In this document: in pieces, positions 8,826 to 18,090 of the stretch
Layout of the letters: every line of letters begins with the position of its first letter
How positions within the stretch are numbered: the first letter of the stretch is position 1
Origin: Antilocapra americana
Lineage: Eukaryota; Chordata; Mammalia; Artiodactyla; Antilocapridae
Length of the DNA stretch: 64,000 bases
Reading direction: 5' to 3'
Assembly (NCBI GenBank): GCA_007570785.1
Contig: ML660201.1
Location: forward strand, 33,727,840-33,791,839
The notes under the pieces: model-generated
Seen by the model: only the letters and a program-made list of their open reading frames with translations
Told to the model about the DNA's origin: nothing
The model's database searches: none
Made by a program: the position numbers and the translations under genes

Positions 8826-10010
8826 ATCTACCTGATAACTGTTAATCAGAAACTCTCTCCCCCACCTCCCATTCCAGCTGCCTGCTTCAGATTCTTTGCA
8901 ATATGAAGACCTTATAACCAGGGGTCACGGCTGATCTAAAGGAGCTGATCCCTTTCCCAGGCTTACCCAGCACCTTCCAAGCCGTTGGCGAAGCCTCTCT
9001 TTCCTTGATCTGTGGAAATCTTTTGAACCTCCACACTTTCCAGAGTGCTTTCCCTTGGCCTGCCTTCCAGGGGGCTGAGCCTGGATGTGGTAATTCGAAA
9101 GAGTCAACACCCAGCCAGAGACACAGCTCTGTCTCCCGGAGTCCCACTCGGTGCAACTTCATTCAAGTTACTCACACCCCCATGCCAGCGCCAAGCCCTT
9201 TCTTCCTAGTGAGGGCTGAATGAGTCCCTTTCTTTCCCCATTTGGAGCGTCTGCTGTACTTGTCCTGCACCCTCATTTCATACTCCCAAGCCTGGTATTT
9301 GAAACAACTCAAACTCTTTCAGATTAGAGCATGTCCAACTGAAGGTTAGGGGTAGAAGGGTGGAGAAAGGAGCAGACACAGACTGGCTGAGCAGTGTGTG
9401 CATGAGCCAGAAACTTGGCACCATTGCCCAAAAAGGTTGGGGGATGCCAGTTTAACTCAGCCATGTAATTTTCCTTTTGTTGGAGAAGGTTGGAACTTAG
9501 GTGTGAGCTGCTCCTGAACTGCTCCACAAGAGGCTCTTCCTAGATGCCCAGATTGAGTCTGGTCATGATTGAAGCATTACTGCCATGTGGCAAATGCTGG
9601 AATCATATTTATGACTTTGCCCAATTTTCCATTTATTTGCACCAGATGGGCAATTTACACCAGTCACATCTGGAGTTAGGTGGGGAAATATAGGAAGGAT
9701 AGCAGGCCCAGTCACCTTGTCTTATCCCTTTTAGGATTAGATGGCCTTAAAGATACATGTCTATGACTGGTGGAGTGGGAAACAATACATTGTGTCTTTG
9801 TTACACTTGTTATGTTTATTTTTTATTGCCTGGTGACCAAAAAGTATCAAAGAAAGTGGAGATGCTTGGGAAGGGTGAGGTTAACTGGAAGATTTTTTTT
9901 ACTAAGTCAACAAAGAATTAAGCCATACTTTTCCGTAGGGTTATAATGTCTTGTGAAAAGAAACGAATCATAGAGTAACTTCAGTGCCAAGCTTTTTAGG
10001 AGATTTAATT
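8826..10010. other. About 1.2 kb of single-copy sequence, no gene recognised
   Basis: Balanced composition. Overlapping frames at 8887-9223 on both strands are under 95 codons and have no recognisable domain. No repeat family was seen apart from a possible MIR-like scrap near 10010-10070. Confidence 0.5.
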
Positions 10011-10078
10011 ATAATAATAGTTGCCATTTATTGGGCATTTTCTGTAAGATTAGCAGTGTGTTTAGAGCTTGTCTATAT

Positions 10079-10428
10079 CATGGGTCAACAGATGTTTTCT
10101 GTAAAGAGCCAGATAGTAGATATTTTATACTTTTCAGGACAAGGCAAAATCAAGAACAGTTTGTAGGTACTTAAGTAATGAAAAAGCAGATTTCCACCAC
10201 ATTTTTTATTGAAAAGTTCAAAATATGATAACAGATGAGTATAACTTTTTCACAATACAGGTGTACTAATGAAAAGGAGATAGAGTTCTTTTCTGAGCTG
10301 GTGGGGATTAGAGTTATAATTTCCTCTCAGGTTGACTGCAAATGTTCATCTCTAAAAATCACTCTTAACTCCTGAGCCACACAAAAACAGGTGGTGGACT
10401 GGATTTGGCCTGCAGGGTATAGTTCTGT
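10079..10428 (+). mobile_element. hAT-type DNA transposon remnant (CAGGGGTC... family)
   Basis: The left end carries GTTTTCTGTAAAGAGCCAGAT plus GTAGATATTTTA. The right end carries ACAAAAACAGGTGGTGGACT followed by GGATTTGGCCTGCAGGGTATAG. These are the two halves of a common mammalian hAT MITE. About 230 bases between them do not match the short form, so this copy is longer or contains an insertion. Other copies lie at 14.56, 28.41 and 35.73 kb. Confidence 0.7.
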
Positions 10429-10757
10429 TTACATTATTGCTGAGCTTTATTTATCAATAATGATGAAGTTGAGCTGCACAGGACTGAGAAAACCCTACCA
10501 GTGGCATAGATGAGTTGGCATGTATTTCTCTCCCTGTAAAAGGAGTTTGGAGATGGATGTACAGGGCTGGTCTGGCAGCTTCCCTATGTCAGAGAGATCT
10601 AGGCTTCTCTTTTCTAGCCCTGCTAACCTCAGGATATGTTTCTGCTCCTCAGGGTCATTCCACTGTCCCAGCTGCTGTGCCACATCTGTATTCCAGACAG
10701 CAAAACACAAGGGGAGAAAAACAGAGTATCTCCTCTTTCTTTTTTTAATCTCTTGAG

Positions 10758-11003
10758 GCTTTTCTTTGAAGTATAGTTAATTTAGAATGTTACGTTAGTT
10801 TCTGTTACACAGCAAAGTCATTCAGTTATGCACACATTTACAAACATACATTCTTTTTTAGATTATTTCCCATTAGAGGTTATTATAAAACACTGAGTAT
10901 GGCCCCCTGTGCTACACAGTAGGTCCTTGTCGGCTATCTGTATTATATGTGGTAGTATATATATGTTAATCCAGAACTCCTAATTTATCCCCCCTCCCTC
11001 CCA
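10758..11003 (-). mobile_element. Bovine L1 3' end
   Basis: Antisense L1 3' UTR: TGAAGTATAGTTAATTTAGAATG, then AAAGTCATTCAGTTATGCAC, then CCCTGTGCTACACAGTAGGTCC and GGTAGTATATATATGTTAATC. It ends in a CCCCCCTCCCTCCC run. 5'-truncated, as most L1 insertions are. Confidence 0.88.
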
Positions 11004-11971
11004 CATCTACTGAATTTTAAGGAGATTCTCCAGGTCCCACCCAAGCCCACTGTCATCTTCTTGGCCAGAACGTGATCATGTGACCACACAGCTCTACAGA
11101 AGAGGCAGGGCAGTGTAGTGTCTCCTCCAGCTGTTAATGTGCGGAGACAATGATTGCAATCCTGTTCTTGAGGGGGCAGGAGAGAGGCTGGGACAAGTGT
11201 ACATAAGAGGCAGGAAGAGAGATGAACATCTTCCCCAAGGTCTTGTGGGAGCAGACTGGATTTGAACGGGGTCAGCCCAGCCTCCCCTTCACTTCTCCCC
11301 CTCCTGTGTCTGCTCTTAAGCTTTGCCGGGAGAAACACATGCACAAGCTTAAGAATGAGGTGATGGGTGATTTTTACCCTTGTTCCTTCCAAAGACATTC
11401 CCAGGGTACCTATAAGGAAAAATGATGGCCATCATCCTTCAGTGGAGAGCCCTGTGAAGGCTGGGCCAGGGCACATGGCTGTAGTTGAAGCCTAAATCCA
11501 GCCTCCTACCTGCCCCTAAACATGAGTGCGTATCTGGAGATCGTACCAGACTGTCTGTCCATCGCAGAGACCGGGAAACAAGAGCAGCGACCAACCCCCT
11601 GAGGCATGCACTCAGAGGGGACGCTGGCGGACCTTGCTATGAGCCCCTGACCTACCGTGCTGCGTGAAAGCAAGGACATGGCAGGGAGGAAACAGTGCCT
11701 GGATTTGTGGCCCCTGGAAGTGACCCTTGTCACTGCGCTGGCTGAGAATTTAGCCAACAGGTTCACAACTTCTTAAGTTGGAAGCTATGTATGAAGTTTC
11801 AGATACCTTCCACATACAACATAAACTTCATACTACAGACTTCTACGTATGTATGTAGAAGGAATATGAAACTTCATATTTTGTGTATATTTATGTATGT
11901 GTATATGCATATATGAGTAGTATGTAGATATGGATGTAGATAAAGATATGGGTATCCAGCTGAGAGAGAAC
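11004..11971. other. Single-copy sequence with a TATG-rich part
   Basis: The minus-strand frame at 10985-11398 (137 codons) has no recognisable domain, and part of it overlaps the L1 end. The segment near 11215-11290 has MIR-like wording (GGATTTGAACGGGGTCAG). 11840-11945 is rich in TATG/TGTA words with short imperfect inverted repeats such as ATGAAGTTT and AAACTTCAT. Confidence 0.4.
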
Positions 11972-11983
11972 ATTTGAGTGCTT

Positions 11984-12195
11984 AAGTGTGTTAGTCATTC
12001 AGTTGTGTTCGACTCTTTGTGACCCCATGAACCATAGCCTACCAGGCTCCCCGTGTCCATGGGATTTCCCAGGCAAGAATACTGGAGTAGGTTGCCATTT
12101 CCTCCTCCAGGGGATCTTCCCGAGCTAGAGATTGAACCCGGGTCCCCTGCATTGCAAATAGATTGTTTACCATCTGATCCAACAGGGCCTAGTAT
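11984..12195 (-). mobile_element. Bov-tA SINE with target duplication
   Basis: Reverse-complement Bov-tA: GTTGTGTTCGACTCTTTGTG at the left, CAGGCAAGAATACTGGAGTAG in the middle, and GATTGAACCCGGGTCCC (B-box region) at the right. It is flanked by ATTTGAGTGCTT (11972-11983) and ATTTGAGTACTT (12196-12207), a 12-bp target duplication with one mismatch. Confidence 0.96.
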
Positions 12196-12207
12196 ATTTG
12201 AGTACTT

Positions 12208-12370
12208 GCCAAATGCCAAATCATTTCTCTCACTTAATGTCACAGTAGTCCTTTGGGGTACCATCATCATCTCCATTTTAAAGATAAGTAAGTACAGTAT
12301 TGAGAGCTTAAATAATCTATTTTAAGACTACACAGCTAGTAACCTAGGCATTTAGACTTGAGATTTCACT
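12208..12370 (-). mobile_element. MIR SINE
   Basis: Antisense MIR: TACCATCATCATCTCCATTTTA, AGACTACACAGCTAGTAACC and the following conserved word order. The Bov-tA at 11984-12195 landed at its edge. Confidence 0.8.
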
Positions 12371-12613
12371 TTCAATTTTGTTGTTCTTGATTATAATACT
12401 GAAGGCACCCTGTGAGACAAAAGCTATACTAGTGTTTCAACAGAGCTCATGAAATTACAAGGGGAGGAATAATTCATTTTAACTTGGGAGGTATAGGGAA
12501 AGCTTCCCAGAGGTGGTGACATTTGATCTGGACTCAAAAAATGATCAGGGTCATGTGAGTGGGAAGAATGAAGTCTGCTGAGACAAATTATTGTTGGCCA
12601 GAGATGTTACACC

Positions 12614-12826
12614 AGGCTTCCCTGGTGGCTCAGCGGTAAAGAATCTGCCTGCCAGTGCAGAAGGTGCAGGCTCAGCCCCTGCGTTGGGAAGATTCCCTGG
12701 AGAAGGAAACAGCAACCCACTCCAGTATTCTTGCCTGGAAAATCCCGTAGACAGAGGAACTTGGCGAACTATCGTCCATGGGGTTGCAAAAGAGTTTGAT
12801 ATAGTGACTTGACAACAACAACAAAG
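12614..12826 (+). mobile_element. Bov-tA SINE
   Basis: Starts CTTCCCTGGTGGCTCAGCGG and runs through GGAGAAGGAAACAGCAACCC and TATTCTTGCCTGGAAAATCC. It ends GTCCATGGGGTTGCAAAAGAG plus a degenerate tail (ACTTGACAACAACAACAAA). Confidence 0.95.
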
Positions 12827-13600
12827 ATATTGGATATCTGATAATAATAACTAGCCCTGGTTGCTTAGGAGGTGAGAGATGGATTTAGTGGCCTGTCATC
12901 CTGTGCACCTTCCTCTGACTATTACCATCACCCTAGCAATAGTCGATCCATATTCCTGAGGTGTCTTGCTGTGTTTCAGTGTCTGTCACACTAGGGGACA
13001 GGCGCAAAGCCTCTCTCCAAGTAGATGACTTGCACTGAGTGGTGATGGTCTGGTATGGAATGCTTTGTTCCTCGCTGTACTATGTTCAGGACTCAGGTGT
13101 GTCTAACCCTCTGTGTGCGTTAGCATAAAGGAATATATCTCGCCAGTTAAAGAGGAGGTGGAAGTAGGTTTTAGTAATGAGGCTCCTGCATAATCCCATT
13201 AGCAAGCTAAGGAGAGACCATTAAATATTTATTGGATTGTTGCATTAACATTTTCGCTGTGCCTACTGTGGACTCTGGAACTCTCTGGAGAATTGCAGTC
13301 GTCTATCACCCAGCCAGAGATGGGAAATTTGGTTGCACCATAGCCTATACCCCTGTGATCAGGAGACTCTGTCAGTCTCAGGGCCCCAGAGAGATGCTAT
13401 TAATCATCACCAGTTGCTCAGGGAGACTCTGTGGATGGTGCAGAGAGTGAGATGCCCAGGCGCTAAAGGAGCATCAGGTGCCCCACCTTGAAACACCTCC
13501 TGTGAGATCAGCCAACCTCACTGATGCACATTTCAAGTTGCCCTTCAATTTTTTCCCCAAGAACACTGTTTCTCGAGAATTTTGTTTATGACTGTTTCTT
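12827..13600. other. Single-copy sequence, no gene recognised
   Basis: A plus-strand frame of 72 codons (13232-13450) has no recognised domain. No repeat was identified. Confidence 0.45.
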
Positions 13601-13777
13601 ACCTATTTTTGTTTTGTTGAAGTACAGTTGATTTACAATGTCATGTTAGTTTCACATATATAGCGCAGTCATTCAGTTATACATAGGTATATATAACTAT
13701 AGACATAGTATATATATATACACTTTTTCAGATTGCCTTCCCTTATTACAAGATTTTGAGTGTAGTTAAACTGATAA
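13601..13777 (-). mobile_element. Bovine L1 3' end, short
   Basis: Antisense L1 3' UTR: TTGAAGTACAGTTGATTTACAATG, GCGCAGTCATTCAGTTATACA, then a TATA-rich run at 13680-13725 and CTTTTTCAGATTGCCTTCCC. Confidence 0.85.
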
Positions 13778-14189
13778 ACTGCGGTAAGATGCAGATCCCT
13801 GCTGCTTTTTTCCTCCTCATCAGCTGAAAGGATTCTTTGAACGGAGCTGCGTCCTCCTGGCTGATAGACTGCAGGTCTCTCATCAGCAGGTCCAACATTT
13901 GTTCACCTTCCAAATAAGGAATACTGTAGGTACTCCAGCCCCCGAGAGGTTGGAGCTGGTCAAAGAGTCAATTATTATGCATTAAAAAGCAATCTGTCAT
14001 CTAGCGTGGTGAACTCTTGTGTTATTTTTAGGTCCATCTTTTAATTTATGTGGCATGCAAGGACGGGGTTTCTCCCGTGAACTTCTAGAGGGTTCACGGA
14101 AGAATAACCAGGGTGAGGGTGAAGAGACCAGTGTGGATAGGACTCTGAATGACTTTGTCATAATCCAAAAAGTAAGTAGTTTGAAGCAA
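13778..14189. other. Single-copy sequence, nothing recognised
   Basis: No repeat family, RNA gene or supported coding frame was seen. Confidence 0.4.
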
Positions 14190-14425
14190 GGACTTTGGAG
14201 TCAAATAACACTTCAGATCCTGGCTCTGCAACTTCTCATTTTTATGATATTCACTGGGTTCCTTGTGCCACTAAAGTTTCAGTTTCTTTACCTATAATGT
14301 GAACTAATTATAATGTCTACCTCAGCAAATGGCTTGGAGGACAAAATGAGATAATGCACATAAAGCCATTTGGGGAATACTTGGTACTTAGCAGTTACTT
14401 AATAATTGGTACCTTTATTATTATT
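14190..14425 (+). mobile_element. MIR SINE
   Basis: Plus-strand MIR words in order: GACTTTGGAGTCAAATAACA, GATCCTGGCTCTGCAACTTC, AGTTTCTTTACCTATAATG, AAAATGAGATAATGCACATAAA and CTTGGTACTTAGCAG. Confidence 0.85.
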
Positions 14426-14555
14426 TCTTGAACTTTTCATTTCAACCTGGAACTGTCTAGCCTTTGAACTTTTTTAAGGCCAGATGGCAGATGCATCTTG
14501 AATAATTAAAATATGGAAGTCCAAACTGGAAGGTGTGAAAAATAGGTCATTTAAT

Positions 14556-14761
14556 CTAAGGGTTTGCTTATTCTGGCCCTCTGGCCAAATCTAACCTACA
14601 GCTTTTTTTTTTTTTTAATAAAGTTTTCTTGGAACACATCCGTGTATGTATTATCTATGGCTTTTGTCATTCTGCAGTGACAGTTAAGTAGTTGTGACAG
14701 AGACTCTATGCCTAAAATATTTTCTCACTGAGCCATTATTTTAAAAGTTTGTTGACCCCTG
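14556..14761 (-). mobile_element. hAT-type MITE, reverse orientation
   Basis: Carries TTCTGGCCCTCTGGCCAAAT, AATAAAGTTTTCTTGGAACA, GTTGTGACAGAGACTCTATG and ends GTTTGTTGACCCCTG, the complete short form of the family seen at 10.08 kb. ATTTAATC (14549-14556) and GTCTAATC (14762-14769) are a possible 8-bp target duplication with two mismatches. Confidence 0.8.
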
Positions 14762-14802
14762 GTCTAATCCACTGAGGTTTTACCCCTGAGGGAACCAAGT
14801 CC

Positions 14803-15152
14803 CAGTCAGTCAGTTCAGTCACTCAGTTGTTTTCGACTCTTTGTGACCCCATGGACTGCAGCGCACCAGGCTCCCCTGTCCATCGTAACTCCCAGAGCTT
14901 AGTCAAACTCATGTCCGTCGAGTCGGTGATGCCATCCAACCATCTCCTCCTTTGTCGTCCCCTTCTCCTCCTGCCTTCAGTCTTTCCCAGCATCAGGATC
15001 TTTTCCAGTGTGTCAGTTCTTCGCATCAAGTAGCCAGAGTATTAGAGCTTCAGCTTCAGCATCAGTCTTTCCAATGAATATTCAAGACTGATTTCCTTTA
15101 GTATTGACTGGTTTGATCTCCTTGCAGTCCAAGGGACTCTGAAGAGTCTTCA
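14803..15152 (-). mobile_element. BovB LINE 3' end
   Basis: Antisense BovB from the tail (CAGTCAGTTCAGTCACTCAG) through CCATCGTAACTCCCAGAGC to CTTGCAGTCCAAGGGACTCT. 5'-truncated; the 68-codon frames on both strands are part of the repeat. Confidence 0.94.
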
Positions 15153-15684
15153 GAGGAAGGCAAAGACTTGTGGAGATAAGGAGCCAACTCTCTAATGTGA
15201 ATTCCCCGACTCCTGTGCCAGTGCTCCCCCCATTATGCAGGCTGCCTTCCAGCTTGGCAAGGGAAGGGGATTATACAAAGTACAGAGAAAAGCTCCTGCC
15301 ACTTGAAAACTGTTTCAGATAGACCAGCAAATGGCCAGCAAATAGAGCAATTGTGTCACAGAGGAAATGTTCTCTTAGAGGTACAAGATCAGCCCTGAGA
15401 TGATGCAGGATGGCACCCACCCCTCCGTTACCGTATCAGCTAAAGGGGTTCTAATCTCATGCTCAATTTTCTCCAGCCAGGCAACCAGTGGGTGGGGAGG
15501 GGACATACTTCCAACTGTTCCCTCCAGTATGTGGTTGCAGTAGGTGGGCATAGGTGATGATGACCAAGTATGAACCTTCCTGGGAGAAAAAGCTGGTGGG
15601 GGAGGTCATTTTCATAGGCTTTTTTGATTCAGAGTCTGTCCTCATCTTTTGATTGCCTTGTATTTTTCATGTTGTTATTTCCTG
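15153..15684. other. Single-copy sequence, nothing recognised
   Basis: No supported gene or repeat. A 60-codon minus frame (15463-15645) has no domain. Confidence 0.4.
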
Positions 15685-15835
15685 TGTGAAGCACTTCACT
15701 TATTCCTCCCAATAGCCTTACAAGGTAGGAAACTATTGCTACCATACATTTGCAGGGGAGGAATGGAAGCTCACAGCAATTAATAATTTGTTCAAGGTTA
15801 CAAGGTCAGTGGTGGAGCCAAGCCTGAATGAGGCT
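15685..15835 (-). mobile_element. MIR SINE
   Basis: Antisense MIR: CCTTACAAGGTAGGAAACTATTG, TTGTTCAAGGTTACAAGGTC and AGTGGTGGAGCCAAGCCTGA. Confidence 0.75.
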
Positions 15836-15984
15836 TGTCAGATTCCAAAGAAAGGAAGGTACATACTGGTAGTGAGGGAGGAATGTTGGCTTGAATGCAG
15901 GGTATGCCTATTGTTATTGTTAATACTGAGATCATCTTGGGTTGACTCAAATGCATTCTTTAATTCTTTGCTATAATGTCTCCA

Positions 15985-16185
15985 GTGTGTTCCATTAAAA
16001 TGTGAGTTCACCCATAGGAAGGTCTGACCAGACAGGCAATAAATCATGTCTGTGTGCAAAGTGGCAAGACCCCCATCCTCAGTACAGGGCAGAGGAGTAT
16101 GTCTGTCATGTTCATCAATGTGTCCCCAAACCCTTGAACAGAGCTTGGTGTATATTAGGAGCTTAGTAAATATTTGTGGAGTGTG
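15985..16185 (+). mobile_element. L2 LINE 3' end
   Basis: TGTGTCCCCAAACCCTTGAA, then CAGAGCTTGGTGTATATTAGG and AGCTTAGTAAATATTTGTGG, which is the L2 3' terminal word order. The left boundary is uncertain. Confidence 0.55.
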
Positions 16186-16189
16186 GACA

Positions 16190-16724
16190 AACTAGATGGG
16201 AAATGTTACGAGTTAACATACCCAAATGTCACTGGGTTGCTATGCAGCGAAAGAAAACCCAACCTGGGCGAAGGGGTCCAGACGCAGACCTGGAGATGGA
16301 AAGGTTCAGGCTTGCCAGTCAGAAGGAGCAGCACTGGGTAACAGGCACCAGTATGTGAGTAAGTCCCGATCTCTGATGGCTCGTCATACTTCTCTGCCCT
16401 GTGTGCAAAATGGCCTCTGCCTCTGGACAGAAATGTTAAGGGGAACTTACGGCTGCTTTTCTCCTGCTAGAATAGGAGAGCTGAATATAGACTTGGAGGA
16501 AATGAGGCATACTGATATACTGGTGGAGCGTCCAAGGCACAGAATTGAAACACACGTGGCATGTCTGCTATGTCAGGGAACTCCAAGGAGGAGGAGAACC
16601 CTGGGTATGGATGAACCGGGGAAAGGGAGATGCCACAGCGTGTAAGACCTTGATGACCTGGGAAAGGATGTGGGCTTTCTCTCTGCTACAAGGGATGCCC
16701 ATAACAGGCCTCGTAGTTTTTGAT
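16190..16724. other. Single-copy sequence with an unsupported 139-codon frame
   Basis: The plus-strand frame at 16226-16645 is long for non-coding DNA, but its translation shows no domain, signal peptide or membrane span. A shifted overlapping frame (16545-16811) is also open, so low stop density is the simpler reading. Confidence 0.4.
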
Positions 16725-16990
16725 AAATCAGGCCTCTCTGGGTTGCAAAGTTCAAAATCTCAAGTCAAACCAGTATACACCAAGAGGGAGGTTACTGGCT
16801 CATGGAAATAGGAATATCCTGAGGGACAGGGCTTGTTTTAGGCACCACTGGCCCACTGCTGTCATACTGCTTCATGTTGGCTCTCTTGTCTCACGTCTAC
16901 ACTCCTCTGTATTGGCTTCATTTCTTTCTGCCCACCACCTCAGATGACCCTTGGCAGCTTCAGGACCAAGGATGAAGGTATTTCAGGATG
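16725..16990. mobile_element. Probable ancient interspersed repeat
   Basis: TTACTGGCTCATGGAAATAG, ACACTCCTCTGTATTGGCTTC and CCCTTGGCAGCTTC follow the word order of a mammal-wide repeat. I recognise the pattern but cannot assign the class. Confidence 0.35.
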
Positions 16991-17185
16991 AGGCTTTCTC
17001 ACTCTTCCAGTGTCTTGATCAGTATCCTCCCCACCAAAAAGAACAAAATACTCATTGGCCCTTGGCTTGATGATATGTACCCTCACATGCTAATCAAGGG
17101 CAGGAGAGAACAGCGTGGAATGTTCTAGTTGGTCAGTCTAGGTCATGGGCCCCCTACAGAGAAGGTAAACATGGCCTCTACAGCT

Positions 17186-17395
17186 CAGTGCTTCTCAACC
17201 AGTGTGGCCCTCTTCTCCTCACTCAGGGAACATGAGTCAAAGTCCTTACACATTTTTGATGTTCATAATTGGGAGGAGGGATGCCTGGCACCTACTGGGT
17301 AGAGGCCAGGGATACTGCCAGACATCCTGTAGCATACAGGACAGCCCCCCACAAGAAAGAATTATTTGGCCCGAAATATGAATAGTTGAGAAATG
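17186..17395 (+). mobile_element. hAT-Charlie type MITE (MER58/MER33-like)
   Basis: Begins CAGTGCTTCTCAACCAG and contains CTACTGGGTAGAGGCCAGGG, GACATCCTGTAGCATACAGG, CAGCCCCCCACAAGAAAG and AATTATTTGGCCCGAAAT, then ends at the degenerate TTGAGAAATGG. A sibling copy lies at 26.0 kb. Confidence 0.7.
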
Positions 17396-17539
17396 GAAAT
17401 GCCCTTGTAAGAATATAGTTCCATTAGGTGACTGGTAATGCTGACCCAGTAACAGTCTGGCTCTGGTGGCCTTCCATACTGCTTGCTGTTTGGTGACAAC
17501 ATGGTTGGGAGGTAAAAGAGGTAGGAAAGAGGAGACTTA

Positions 17540-17690
17540 AACCCTGGCTGTTGCTCTTTGAAAGTGTTCAGACCTTGAGCAAGTCCAAGTCCTTATATGT
17601 TTTAAGCTTCTGTTTTCTGTTCAGGAAAATGGGTGGGAAAACTCCCATCTCACCGAGGGGATGGAAGCGTTGAAATCAGAGCCCCATGTC
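17540..17690 (+). mobile_element. MIR SINE, diverged
   Basis: ACCTTGAGCAAGTCCAAGTC then AAGCTTCTGTTTTCTGTTCAGG then AAAATGGG follow the MIR order but with many changes. Confidence 0.45.
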
Positions 17691-17773
17691 AGGAGTTTAC
17701 TCATTCTAGTGGAGAGCCTCTGTGAGCAGGGTGCCTTGCTACAGTGTTTCACAAAACAGTTTCTGCCCTCAAG

Positions 17774-18077
17774 TGAAAATCACTCAGTCTTGTCTGACTA
17801 TTTGCAAACCCATGGACTATAGAGTCCGTGGAACTTTCTAGGCCAGAATACTGGAGTGGATAGCCGTTCTCTTCAGGGGATCTTCCCAACCCAGGGATCA
17901 AACCCAGGTCTACCCCATTGCAGGCTGATGTTTTACCAGCTGAGCCAAAGGGAAGCCCAAGAATACTGGAGTGGGTAGCCTATCTCTTCTCCAGCGGATC
18001 TTCCTGACCCAGGAATCGAACCAGGGTCTTCTGCACTGCAGGCAGATTCTTTACCAACTGAGCTATCAGGGAAGCTC
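17774..18077 (-). mobile_element. BOV-A2 SINE with exact target duplication
   Basis: The two-unit structure of BOV-A2 is clear. CAGAATACTGGAGTGGATAGCC with GGGATCTTCCCAACCCAGG is followed by a second AGAATACTGGAGTGGGTAGCC with CGGATCTTCCTGACCCAGG. Each unit has a GAGCC/GAGCTA end. TTCTGCCCTCAAG at 17761-17773 and 18078-18090 is an exact 13-bp target duplication. Confidence 0.97.
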
Positions 18078-18090
18078 TTCTGCCCTCAAG

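Noticed and set aside
10985..11398. 137-codon minus-strand frame with several cysteine pairs (CLLC, CLFC)
   Set aside because: Considered as a zinc-binding protein, but the spacing fits no known finger and the frame overlaps an L1 end and a MIR-like segment.
16226..16645. 139-codon open frame on the plus strand
   Set aside because: No domain, signal peptide or membrane span; another frame is open next to it; no splice or promoter context. Chance frame.
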